A stretch of DNA of 8,693 nucleotides from Deltaproteobacteria bacterium (GTDB taxonomy: Bacteria > Desulfobacterota > Deferrimicrobia > Deferrimicrobiales > Deferrimicrobiaceae). This document shows positions 1 through 5,694 of the stretch, piece by piece. A program made the translations under genes and the position numbers. The stretch spans positions 1,188-9,880 of the forward strand of contig DOTC01000001.1 in assembly GCA_003513855.1 (NCBI GenBank), given 5' to 3'. Under the pieces are notes generated by a model, which was given only the letters and a program-made list of their open reading frames with translations, ran no database searches and had not been told where the DNA came from. Numbering within the stretch: the first letter of the stretch is position 1; each line of letters opens with the position of its first letter.

Positions 1-62
1 TCCACTTCCACGGGGAGCGCGTCGATCCCCGCGATGGTGGAGGCGAGAACGCGGACGAGCAA
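1..62 (-). CDS. comM: ComM/YifB-family Mg-chelatase-like ATPase, 5' end only (runs off the window)
   Basis: Only the first 20 codons plus two bases are inside the window. Read on the minus strand from a TTG at 62-60, they give LVRVLASTIAGIDALPVEV after the initiator. This is the typical ComM/YifB opening: a short strand, then GI(D/N)A.PVEVE. In the family this leads into an N-terminal Lon-S5-like domain and an AAA+ Mg-chelatase-type domain, both beyond the edge here. ComM is known as a branch-migration helicase that helps integrate DNA during natural transformation; in non-competent species its role is unclear. The TTG start is chosen because GGGAGG lies eight bases upstream (71-76) and the family homology begins exactly there. 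The frame stays open a little further upstream without a better start. The call rests on 20 residues, so it is strong for the family pattern but not certain. Confidence 0.72.
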   Translation of the reverse strand, partial: MLVRVLASTIAGIDALPVEV

Positions 63-70
63 CGGGGAGG

Positions 71-76
71 CCTCCC
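71..76 (-). promoter_or_regulatory. Shine-Dalgarno of comM, inside a perfect palindrome
   Basis: The minus strand reads GGGAGG, then eight bases, then TTG. This is a strong ribosome-binding site and it decides the TTG start. It is one half of the perfect 12-base palindrome GGGAGGCCTCCC (65-76). With no loop the palindrome cannot fold on itself as a simple hairpin. The CCTCCCC just after the SD could pair with another purine-rich stretch, but no such partner is established. Confidence 0.6.
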
Positions 77-230
77 GTGCCTTTCGCGGATTTCCGGCGT
101 CGTCGCCCGCAGGCGCCGAACCGGTCGCGCACAGGGGCTGCAATCCGCATACCGCCATGGGCTCTCCCGACTACCGATGTCACGGTGGGGGAGGAAAGGA
201 TCTCCGGCGGGCTGCGCCGGCGCCGGGGGG

Positions 231-275
231 CCGGGGTGGACACCGCCCCGGTCCTGTATCGTCCGTTTTCCGGAC
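231..275 (-). terminator. Possible terminator hairpins after the transglutaminase gene (no U tract)
   Basis: Just after the stop codon at 280-282, the minus strand carries a five-base-pair hairpin, GTCCG-GAAAA-CGGAC (261-275). It is followed by a longer one at 231-251, whose CCGGGG/CCCCGG arms extend inward by GG/CC past a C-A mismatch. The position suits transcript termination or 3'-end protection of the operon mRNA. Neither hairpin is followed by a run of T, so this is not a textbook intrinsic terminator. Rho-dependent termination or read-through into comM remains possible. Confidence 0.35.
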
Positions 276-279
276 CCGT

Positions 280-2328
280 TCATCGGCCGGCGGTCCGGGG
301 GAGGCCCCTCCTGAGAAGATCCGCGAGCCGAGCCGCCTCGGCCGATTCCGCGGCGGAGAGGGAATGCGGTCCGAAGCGGTCCCGGTGATACAGGGAGAGG
401 AAACGGTCGGCGTGGGAGAGGAGAGCGGGAGTCCCGGCCACCGTCTCCCGGAGCATCGCCTCGAGGGGGGTGCCGGCCGATCTCCGGCGTGCGCCGGCCG
501 CCAGGCGCCGGAGCAGGCGGGCGTAAGGCCTGGGCAGTGGCGGATCCCCCGCTCCCTTCCTCCCCGAAAAGAGGGATCCCCCGCCTCCTCGCATGCGCCA
601 GGCAAGAAAAAGCGCCGCCAGGGCCAATCCGAATGCAGCGATTTTCCGGCCGGATAGGCCGGCGGGCATCCCGAGAAACCTCCGGATCCGGGTGCCGGAC
701 CGGCGCAGGGCGAGCCACCCTCCCGACGCGGCCTCCGCCTGCATCCTGAGCGAGTAGTTTACGACGTACTTGATCCATCGCTGCCGGCTCCAGTCGACGT
801 ACATGCCGAACATTCCCGTCCGGGCGAAGAACGGGGAGTTCTCCCCCAGGATGGGCGTGGCGTCCAGGGTGACCCACCGGCCGCCGATCCACGCCTCCGT
901 CCATGCGTGCGCGTCGGACTGACGCACGATGAGATAATTCCCGACATCGCTCCACTCGCCGCCCTGGTAGCCGGCCGCGACGCGCGCAGGAATCCCCGCC
1001 GCCCGCAGGAGGAGGGTCAGGGCGGTGGCGTAATGCTCGCAGAACCCCGCCTTCTTCCGGAACAGGAACTCCTCCACCGAGGAAGCGGTGTCGGTCAGGG
1101 TGTATCGGAACCCCGACAGGAAGAACCGTCTTGCGAGCTCGGCCCGTTCGGCGTCCGAGGAACCCTGCGAGGTGACGAGCGTTGCCAGGTCCCGGATCCC
1201 GTCCGAGGCCGGCGGCAGGGTAAGGTACACGCCGTCGGGACCGGGAGAGCGTTTCCCCCGCCGGGATTCCTCCCGGGAAAAGAGCATCCGGTAGCGGACC
1301 GCCGAACTCCCTTCCGCCGGCAGATAGTTCCCCTGGCCGTCGGTCCGGATCTCTCCCAGGGTGCCCTCGAGCGAAACCGCTCCCGCGTAGACGAAGAGGG
1401 CGGGGCGGTCCATCGGCTCCAGGAAGATTTCCGCGGAAGAGAGGGGAACCGCCTTCGGGGGGGAGAGAACATAGTGGATTCCGGATTTCGGGACCTTTGC
1501 GAGCGGCCTCCTCGCCCGGCTCCACCGCGTTCCGTCGAAGCGGGCGTACGTCGCCCCGCGCAGGTACAGTCCGGGGGGGGACACCCCGGCGGCCAGCGCG
1601 GGGAACTCGATCCGCGCGACGACGCGCCGGTCGACCTTGACGGACGTGACGTCCCGCAGGGAGATTGCGTTGGAGAAGCCGGTGATGCTTTCCCGGTTCC
1701 CCAGGCGGCGAAGGAACTGACCGATCCCGATGCGGGGGGTGACCGCGAACAGCGCAGCGGTCAGCAACAGCCCCCCGACCGCGGAAAACAGGAGCAGAAG
1801 GACGGCGAACCCCGGGCGCGCGCGGGGAGCGGCGGCACCTCCCGTTTCCGCGGCCTCCTCGACCTGCAGGGCCCACATGGCCCCGGCGGACAGGACCAGG
1901 AAAAGGAACAGGAAGCCCGCGAACTGGATCTCCGTGGTCGTGGCCGCCGCGGCGAGGAACTCGAGAAACGAGAACGCGCACAGCTGCCAGCCATCCCGGT
2001 GGGTTTTCGGGAGGAGGAACTTGACCGACTGGACGCCGAGCAGGAGAAGGGACACGGAGGCGAGCAGGTCGCCGCTTCCCGCGAAGAGGTTGCCGGCTGC
2101 CGCTGCGCACACCGCCACCAGAAGGGGGGAGGCGGCCCGGTCCCACCCCCGGCGGGGGGATTCGTTCCAGTCCAGGACCGCGCCGGCCGCGAACGCCGCC
2201 GCCGCAAGGGACAGTGCGGGGCGGGAGATCTCCGTGAGGAACGCCAGCGGAAGCAGGCCCAGGGCCCAGTGGGCGCGAAGAGAGAACCAGAGAATCGCCG
2301 GAATCCGGGCTCGCCGCTCCGCCCCCAT
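280..2328 (-). CDS. tgpA: TgpA-type membrane transglutaminase (DUF3488 - transglutaminase core - C-terminal DUF4129-like)
   Basis: This 682-residue protein has the three-part TgpA layout. Residues about 12-196 hold a cluster of hydrophobic segments (for example 88-107, 136-154, 173-196) typical of DUF3488. A soluble, probably extracytoplasmic region follows. Its papain-like transglutaminase core has a visible triad: Cys430 in GFCEHYA, His474 in SDAHAWTEAW and Asp489 in VTLDATP. A single membrane helix (about 563-577) precedes a short C-terminal cytoplasmic domain resembling DUF4129. The family may cross-link, hydrolyse or modify envelope proteins or peptidoglycan-linked substrates; the true substrate is unknown. 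The start is ATG 2328, overlapping the DUF58 stop as TGATG with GGAAGG six bases upstream. The frame stays open another 92 codons, but those are a shadow inside the DUF58 gene with Arg/Gly/Pro-rich, non-membrane sequence. It is the last gene of the moxR operon. The family call is firm; the symbol is by analogy with Pseudomonas TgpA. Confidence 0.92.
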   Translation of the reverse strand: MGAERRARIPAILWFSLRAHWALGLLPLAFLTEISRPALSLAAAAFAAGAVLDWNESPRRGWDRAASPLLVAVCAAAAGNLFAGSGDLLASVSLLLLGVQSVKFLLPKTHRDGWQLCAFSFLEFLAAAATTTEIQFAGFLFLFLVLSAGAMWALQVEEAAETGGAAAPRARPGFAVLLLLFSAVGGLLLTAALFAVTPRIGIGQFLRRLGNRESITGFSNAISLRDVTSVKVDRRVVARIEFPALAAGVSPPGLYLRGATYARFDGTRWSRARRPLAKVPKSGIHYVLSPPKAVPLSSAEIFLEPMDRPALFVYAGAVSLEGTLGEIRTDGQGNYLPAEGSSAVRYRMLFSREESRRGKRSPGPDGVYLTLPPASDGIRDLATLVTSQGSSDAERAELARRFFLSGFRYTLTDTASSVEEFLFRKKAGFCEHYATALTLLLRAAGIPARVAAGYQGGEWSDVGNYLIVRQSDAHAWTEAWIGGRWVTLDATPILGENSPFFARTGMFGMYVDWSRQRWIKYVVNYSLRMQAEAASGGWLALRRSGTRIRRFLGMPAGLSGRKIAAFGLALAALFLAWRMRGGGGSLFSGRKGAGDPPLPRPYARLLRRLAAGARRRSAGTPLEAMLRETVAGTPALLSHADRFLSLYHRDRFGPHSLSAAESAEAARLADLLRRGLPRTAGR

Positions 2329-3284
2329 CACGACCCTTCCTTCCCTTTTTCCGGAAGAAGCGTGCCGTCCGCTTCCACCCTCGCGAGGATGGAGAGCGCC
2401 CTCCTTCGCCGTCCGCCGTCCCCGGGGCCGACAAGGATGCGGTCGCCGACCCGGAGACGGTACGGCACCCCCGCCCGTTCGCACCGGAGGACGAGGGCGC
2501 AGGCCTGCGAAACGAGACGTTCGAACTCCGGCGGCGCGGAAGGGACGGGCAGGAGGATGTCGATTTCCTGCTCCGGTTCCGCCTCCCTTTCCTTCACCAT
2601 CCATTTTCCCCGCCGCGCCGACGCCTTCCAGTGGATGTCCCGGACGGGGTCGGAAGGAGTATGGTCCTTCACGCTGCGGATCGACGTTCCCCCTCTTCCC
2701 CCGGAGGGTTTCCCGCCGGCCGGGTCGCCGTGATTCTGGCCGGGGAACGCGGCATCCGGCCCGTCCGGTTCCGGGTAGACGATCAGGGAGGATTCCCCGG
2801 GGGGCACGTCGGCGGATTTTTCAAAGAGGGCGAAGGGAAACCGGGTGGAGACGGTGCACGCGAAGGAGGGGACCGGTCCGCGGCGCCCGGGACGGTACGG
2901 GATGACCCGCGTATCGGCTTCCCCCGGCGGGATCTCGGGGAACCAGGCCGTCTTCCCGGCCCCGGGGAGCCCGGAGGAGACGGAGACGGAAACCGCGGGA
3001 AACCACTTTCCGTCGGCCGAGCAGGTGACGGCGAGGAGGGATTCCCGGGAGGCGAACGCCTCCGAGGCGTGGGTCACGCGGACGCGCAATCCCCGCAGGC
3101 ACCATTCCGACAGGACGCCGGACAGGATGATCAGGCTCAGGTTCATGCTGAGGGCGAGGTAGAGCAGGTTGTTTCCGGTATTGATGGCCGCGATGCCCAC
3201 GCCGACGGTGAGCGCGAGGAACCATTTCCCCGGAAATGTCACCCGGAGCTTCCGTGGCAGGCGCAGCGCACGGAAGAGATCCAT
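2328..3284 (-). CDS. DUF58 domain membrane-anchored protein, partner of the MoxR ATPase
   Basis: The protein has 318 residues. The N terminus carries two close hydrophobic segments (about 20-35 and 38-60; ALSMNLSLIILSGVLS in the second), which anchor it in the inner membrane. A beta-rich middle region follows. The DUF58 signature spans about 202-232, with RDIHWKASARRGKWMVKE as the conserved core (compare the family pattern D..R.IdWkasAR...l.vke). Residues about 240-310 give the alpha/beta end of the domain, related to von Willebrand A folds but without an obvious complete metal-binding MIDAS motif. DUF58 proteins are nearly always encoded next to MoxR ATPases and are thought to be remodelled by them or to bridge them to envelope partners; a biochemical role is not established. 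The start ATG shares one base with the moxR stop (TGATG). No Shine-Dalgarno is visible before it, so translation is probably coupled to moxR. Its own stop overlaps the transglutaminase start in the same way. Confidence 0.9.
   Translation of the reverse strand: MDLFRALRLPRKLRVTFPGKWFLALTVGVGIAAINTGNNLLYLALSMNLSLIILSGVLSEWCLRGLRVRVTHASEAFASRESLLAVTCSADGKWFPAVSVSVSSGLPGAGKTAWFPEIPPGEADTRVIPYRPGRRGPVPSFACTVSTRFPFALFEKSADVPPGESSLIVYPEPDGPDAAFPGQNHGDPAGGKPSGGRGGTSIRSVKDHTPSDPVRDIHWKASARRGKWMVKEREAEPEQEIDILLPVPSAPPEFERLVSQACALVLRCERAGVPYRLRVGDRILVGPGDGGRRRRALSILARVEADGTLLPEKGKEGS
2335..2340 (-). promoter_or_regulatory. Shine-Dalgarno fixing the transglutaminase start
   Basis: The minus strand reads GGAAGG, six bases, then ATG at 2328. 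It lies inside the last codons of the DUF58 gene. It supports the internal ATG over the far-upstream start of the same open frame. Confidence 0.6.
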
Positions 3285-4231
3285 CAGACGGGGGAGGGGA
3301 CGGCCTCGAGGATCTCCGCAAGGATCGCATCCCCCGCATCCGCCTGGGAGGCTTCCCCCGGCTCCCCCTTCAGGAAGATGCGGTGGCAGAGGGTGGCTTT
3401 TGCGGTCTTCTGCACGTCTCCGGGGGTGACGAAGTCCCGGCCCGCCAGGAAGGCGAGCGCCTGCGAGGTGCTCTTGAGGCCGATGGCGCCCCGGGGGGAC
3501 GCCCCGAGTCGCACCAGGGGGTGCTGCCGCGTGGCTTCCACGATCCGGTAGATGTATCCCACGATGGAATCCCGGACCGTGACGCGTTCGACCAGGGCCC
3601 GGATCTGCCGGGTCTGTTCCGGGACGATCACGGGCAGGAGACCGTCCCGCGCGCTCGCCAGCGTGTTTTCCCGGATCAGCCGCAGTTCCGATTCCCGGTC
3701 GGGGTAGGAAAGGCGGATCCGGAGATTGAACCGGTCCAGCTGCGACTCGGGGAGGGGATAGGTCCCGTGAAGCTCGAAGGGGTTCTGGGTGGCGATGACG
3801 AGGAACGGATCGGGAAGGGGGTACGTTTTCGTGTCCACCGACACCTGGCGTTCGCCCATGGCCTCCAGAAGGGCGCTCTGGGCGCGGGGATTGCTCCGGT
3901 TGATCTCGTCGGCGAGCACGATGTTCGCGAACAGCGGGCCCGGGGAAAAGGTGAAGCTCCGTTTGTCCGCGTCGAAGATGTGGACGCCGACCACGTCCTG
4001 GGGGAGAAGGTCGCTCGTGAACTGGATGCGGCGGAACGTCCCCGAGATGCTTGCGGAAATCGCCCGCGCGAGGGTGGTCTTCCCCGTTCCGGGGATGTCC
4101 TCGAGGAGGATGTGCCCCCCCGCGAGGAAGGAGGCGAGCGCGAGTTCCACTTCCCGGCTTTTCCCGAGGAGGACGGTCTCGATGTTCGTGCGCAGCCGGA
4201 AGACAAGATCCATGGTTTTCCGGGAATCCAT
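3284..4231 (-). CDS. moxR: MoxR-family AAA+ ATPase
   Basis: From ATG 4231 this is a 315-residue MoxR ATPase, close to the usual family length. Motifs in order are Walker A IPGTGKTT (46-53, Lys51), Walker B IVLADEINR (104-112, Asp108-Glu109), sensor 1 VIATQNP (145-151) and the PLPESQLDRF segment (159-168) with its conserved Arg167. Sensor 2, ASPRG, is at 244-248, followed by the C-terminal lid. MoxR proteins are chaperone-like ATPases that assemble or activate partners, often secreted or membrane proteins with VWA-like folds. Here the partners are presumably the DUF58 and transglutaminase proteins downstream. The frame is open 76 codons further upstream, but that stretch is unlike the family and overlaps radC. 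No good Shine-Dalgarno precedes 4231 or the alternative ATG at 4213 (MDLVFRLR), so the exact start is uncertain. Function is firm; the start is moderate. Confidence 0.92.
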   Translation of the reverse strand: MDSRKTMDLVFRLRTNIETVLLGKSREVELALASFLAGGHILLEDIPGTGKTTLARAISASISGTFRRIQFTSDLLPQDVVGVHIFDADKRSFTFSPGPLFANIVLADEINRSNPRAQSALLEAMGERQVSVDTKTYPLPDPFLVIATQNPFELHGTYPLPESQLDRFNLRIRLSYPDRESELRLIRENTLASARDGLLPVIVPEQTRQIRALVERVTVRDSIVGYIYRIVEATRQHPLVRLGASPRGAIGLKSTSQALAFLAGRDFVTPGDVQKTAKATLCHRIFLKGEPGEASQADAGDAILAEILEAVPSPV

Positions 4232-4325
4232 AAGGATATTATCGCCGAAATGTTTCGGAACCTTTGGGGAAATATGGGAATGGATATTGAATCGCTTTCC
4301 GGGCATCATCGAAGCCGGGGAACGA
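4232..4325. promoter_or_regulatory. Divergent promoter region between moxR and radC
   Basis: These 94 bases separate two divergent transcription units and are visibly more AT-rich than the rest of the window. On the minus strand GATAAT (4243-4238) is a five-of-six match to a -10 box, six bases from the moxR ATG. On the plus strand the same spot reads TATTAT (4237-4242), a possible -10 for radC with a leader of about 75 bases. Neither has a good -35, so an activator or another sigma factor may be involved. GGATATT occurs twice (4234-4240 and 4282-4288). Confidence 0.5.
4245..4258. repeat. 14-base inverted repeat, possible operator
   Basis: CCGAAA-TG-TTTCGG is a perfect inverted repeat with a two-base centre. 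It lies immediately upstream of the -10-like GATAAT of moxR and just downstream of TATTAT on the other strand. A bound dimeric regulator could therefore affect both arms. The centre is too short for a stable RNA hairpin, so a DNA-binding site is the more natural reading. The regulator is unknown. Confidence 0.4.
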
Positions 4326-4904
4326 ATGAGGAGAAGGGTGGGAAGCCCGGGGCGGCCGTTCGAGGGTCTGGACGAGACGGCCCTGTTCCGCGCCGCCTTT
4401 CCGGACGGTTGGGAGGGGATGCGGAAGGTCGCCGCGGGGGAGGAGCCGTCGGACGGCACCCTCCGGGAGAGGTGGGAAGCGGTCCTCGAGCTTGCCCGTC
4501 GCGCCCTCTCCCCCCCGTTTCCCCGGTCCGAGCCGGTGACGTCCGCCGCCGAGGTGTTCGGGAGATACCGCTACCTTCTCGCCGATTCCCCGGTCGAGGT
4601 CTTTCTCGCAGTCCTGCTCGACGTCAAGCACCGCGTCCTGCGGGATGTCCGCGTTTCGGTGGGAATCCTGAACGGCAGCCTCATCCACCCGCGGGAGGTC
4701 TTCGCCGACGCGGTCGCGGAGCGCGCCGCGGCGGTCATCCTCGTGCACAACCACCCGAGCGGAGACCCGTTCCCCAGCCGGGAGGACCGGGAAGTCACGC
4801 GGAGGCTGCGCTCCGCCGGCGGAATCGTGGGGATTCCGGTGCTGGACCATGTCATAATAGGAAGTTGTTCTTTCGTCAGCATGCGGGAGGAAGCGGATTG
4901 GTGA
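4326..4904 (+). CDS. radC: RadC-family JAMM/MPN domain protein with short, divergent N terminus
   Basis: The protein has 192 residues; typical chromosomal RadC is about 220-230. The C-terminal two thirds is a clear RadC JAB/MPN domain: Glu91 in VEVFLAVLLD, then LNGSLIHPREVF (115-126). The signature VHNHPSGDPFPSRED (140-154) keeps His141, His143, Ser145 and Asp154, so the metalloprotease-like site looks intact. It ends with the usual LDHVIIG...SMREE pattern. The N-terminal 60 residues lack the usual LL..G...LSD.ELLAI.. block. Where a helix-hairpin-helix VPGIGPAKA would sit there is AAGEEPSDGTLRER, so the DNA-binding HhH appears missing. Despite the name, a DNA-repair role for RadC is disputed; related MPN proteins are metal-dependent peptidases. 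The start is ATG 4326 with GGGGA just upstream. The frame is open far upstream but contains no RadC-like sequence. It heads the plus-strand unit and overlaps plsC by four bases. Confidence 0.9.
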   Translation: MRRRVGSPGRPFEGLDETALFRAAFPDGWEGMRKVAAGEEPSDGTLRERWEAVLELARRALSPPFPRSEPVTSAAEVFGRYRYLLADSPVEVFLAVLLDVKHRVLRDVRVSVGILNGSLIHPREVFADAVAERAAAVILVHNHPSGDPFPSREDREVTRRLRSAGGIVGIPVLDHVIIGSCSFVSMREEADW

Positions 4905-5632
4905 TCCCGGCCATCCTCAGATCCATCGCCATCCTGTTCCTCACCCTGGTTTCCTCCCTGGCGGCCGTCGCGGCCGGGGTTCTCACGGGGTCGGACCGGC
5001 TCCCGTCGGGGGTCATGCGGTGGTGGGGGAGGGGGTTCATCCGGGTCGGCGGGTGGGATATTCGCACCGAGGGGCTCGAGAACCTTCCGGCGGGCGGGGC
5101 CATCCTCGCGGCGAACCACCAGAGTCTTGTGGACATCCCCCTCTTCCTCGCCGCCCTTCCCAGGGAGGTCCGGTTTCTCGCGAAGCGGGAGCTCGGCAGG
5201 ATCCCCCTGTTCGGAACCGCCATGGCGAAAGCCGGGAATCTCTTCATCGACCGGGAGGACCCGCGGGACGCCGTCCACCTGGTCCGCGAGGCGACGGACC
5301 GCATCGACCGGGGGCAGATGGTGGTGATCTTCCCCGAGGGGACGCGCAGCCGGGACGGGACCATCGGGGAATTCAAGCCGGGAGCGTTCTACCTCGCGCG
5401 GAGAAAAGGCGTTCCGCTGCTGCCGGTGCTTATCGACGGGGGAACCAGGGCCCTTCCGCGGGGGTCGTTCCTTGTCCGGCCGGCCGTTCTTGTCGTGAGA
5501 GTTCTGCCCCCCTTGACCGTGAACGGGGGGGGCCTTCCGACAAGGGACGAGATGGCGGAGGAGACCCGGCGGCGGATTCTTTCCGCCCGGCGCGAGGGGG
5601 ATCACCAACGCTCCGGGGCGGCGCTCGTATGA
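4901..5632 (+). CDS. plsC: 1-acyl-sn-glycerol-3-phosphate acyltransferase (PlsC/LPLAT family)
   Basis: The 243-residue protein probably transfers an acyl chain to lysophosphatidic acid to give phosphatidic acid at the inner membrane. A hydrophobic N-terminal segment (about 4-28) is followed by the four acyltransferase blocks. These are NHQSLVD with the HX4D pair His73/Asp78, the substrate-site block GNLFIDR (112-118), FPEGTRS (144-150) and VPLLPVLI (171-178). The start is GTG 4901, which overlaps the radC stop as GTGA. GGGAGG lies about ten bases upstream (4885-4890), a slightly long spacing. The frame is open far upstream because of high GC, but PlsC homology begins here. The gene sits between radC and RNase J in one apparent transcription unit. 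The family is certain; transfer to another lysophospholipid cannot be excluded. Confidence 0.93.
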   Translation: MIPAILRSIAILFLTLVSSLAAVAAGVLTGSDRLPSGVMRWWGRGFIRVGGWDIRTEGLENLPAGGAILAANHQSLVDIPLFLAALPREVRFLAKRELGRIPLFGTAMAKAGNLFIDREDPRDAVHLVREATDRIDRGQMVVIFPEGTRSRDGTIGEFKPGAFYLARRKGVPLLPVLIDGGTRALPRGSFLVRPAVLVVRVLPPLTVNGGGLPTRDEMAEETRRRILSARREGDHQRSGAALV

Positions 5633-5694
5633 CCGGCGGGGACGCGCGGAGGGGCGTCCGGTCCGGGACCGGGGAGAGGGGAGGACCGTCGTGA
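5629..5694 (+). CDS. Possible 21-residue linker ORF between plsC and RNase J
   Basis: An ATG at 5629 overlaps the plsC stop as ATGA. The 21-codon frame that follows ends in a TGA that overlaps the RNase J GTG start as GTGA. The predicted peptide, beginning MTGGDARRGVRSG, is Gly/Arg-rich with no recognisable domain. The GGGGAGGA ribosome-binding site of RNase J lies inside it. It may be a translational coupler or upstream peptide, or simply a chance frame in GC-rich DNA. Only the exact nesting of both junctions argues for it. Confidence 0.25.
   Translation: MTGGDARRGVRSGTGERGGPS
5678..5685 (+). promoter_or_regulatory. Shine-Dalgarno of RNase J deciding a GTG start
   Basis: GGGGAGGA lies five bases before GTG 5691. 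It is one of the strongest ribosome-binding sites in the window and supports initiation at GTG, where RNase J homology also begins. Confidence 0.65.

Larger units (their letters stand above)
63..279 (-). other. Intergenic region between the transglutaminase gene and comM
   Basis: These 217 bases hold no convincing gene on either strand. Open frames here lack ribosome-binding sites and have low-complexity Arg/Pro/Gly composition. Read on the minus strand, the region folds into several short GC hairpins: 261-275, 231-251, 204-220 (CCGGCG arms) and 173-186 (ACCG arms). It presumably contains the 3' end of the moxR operon transcript and the promoter and leader of comM. I see no clear -35/-10 pair. 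The hairpin succession looks leader-like, but I could not match it to a known riboswitch class. Confidence 0.5.

Noticed and set aside
120..190. Resemblance to a c-di-GMP (GEMM) riboswitch on the plus strand (GCACAGGGG ... CTACCGATG) or to a cobalamin element on the minus strand
   Set aside because: Only isolated words match. The spacing is too short for GEMM, its conserved inner segments are missing, and the cobalamin GGGAAGGC core is absent. The plus strand here also leads into no gene.
34..657. Plus-strand open frames at the left end (for example 34-657)
   Set aside because: They have no ribosome-binding site, a composition biased to Arg/Gly/Pro, and run antisense to the end of the transglutaminase gene and to comM.
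2329..2604. A 92-codon N-terminal extension of the transglutaminase
   Set aside because: It overlaps the conserved end of the DUF58 gene in another frame and is Arg/Gly/Pro-rich. The ATG at 2328 has a good Shine-Dalgarno and begins the membrane domain.
907..2733. A 608-codon plus-strand open frame opposite the transglutaminase and DUF58 genes
   Set aside because: The translation is low-complexity (Gly/Arg/Glu/Gln-rich) with no motifs, while the minus strand carries clear catalytic and membrane signatures.
4853..4858. CATAAT inside radC, 42 bases before plsC, as a promoter
   Set aside because: It is a five-of-six -10 match but has no acceptable -35. It encodes the conserved DHVIIG segment of RadC, and the genes already overlap, so co-transcription explains plsC expression.
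3236..4900. The 555-codon upstream extension of the plsC frame
   Set aside because: It runs antisense to moxR and then out of frame through radC. PlsC homology and the ribosome-binding site begin at GTG 4901.
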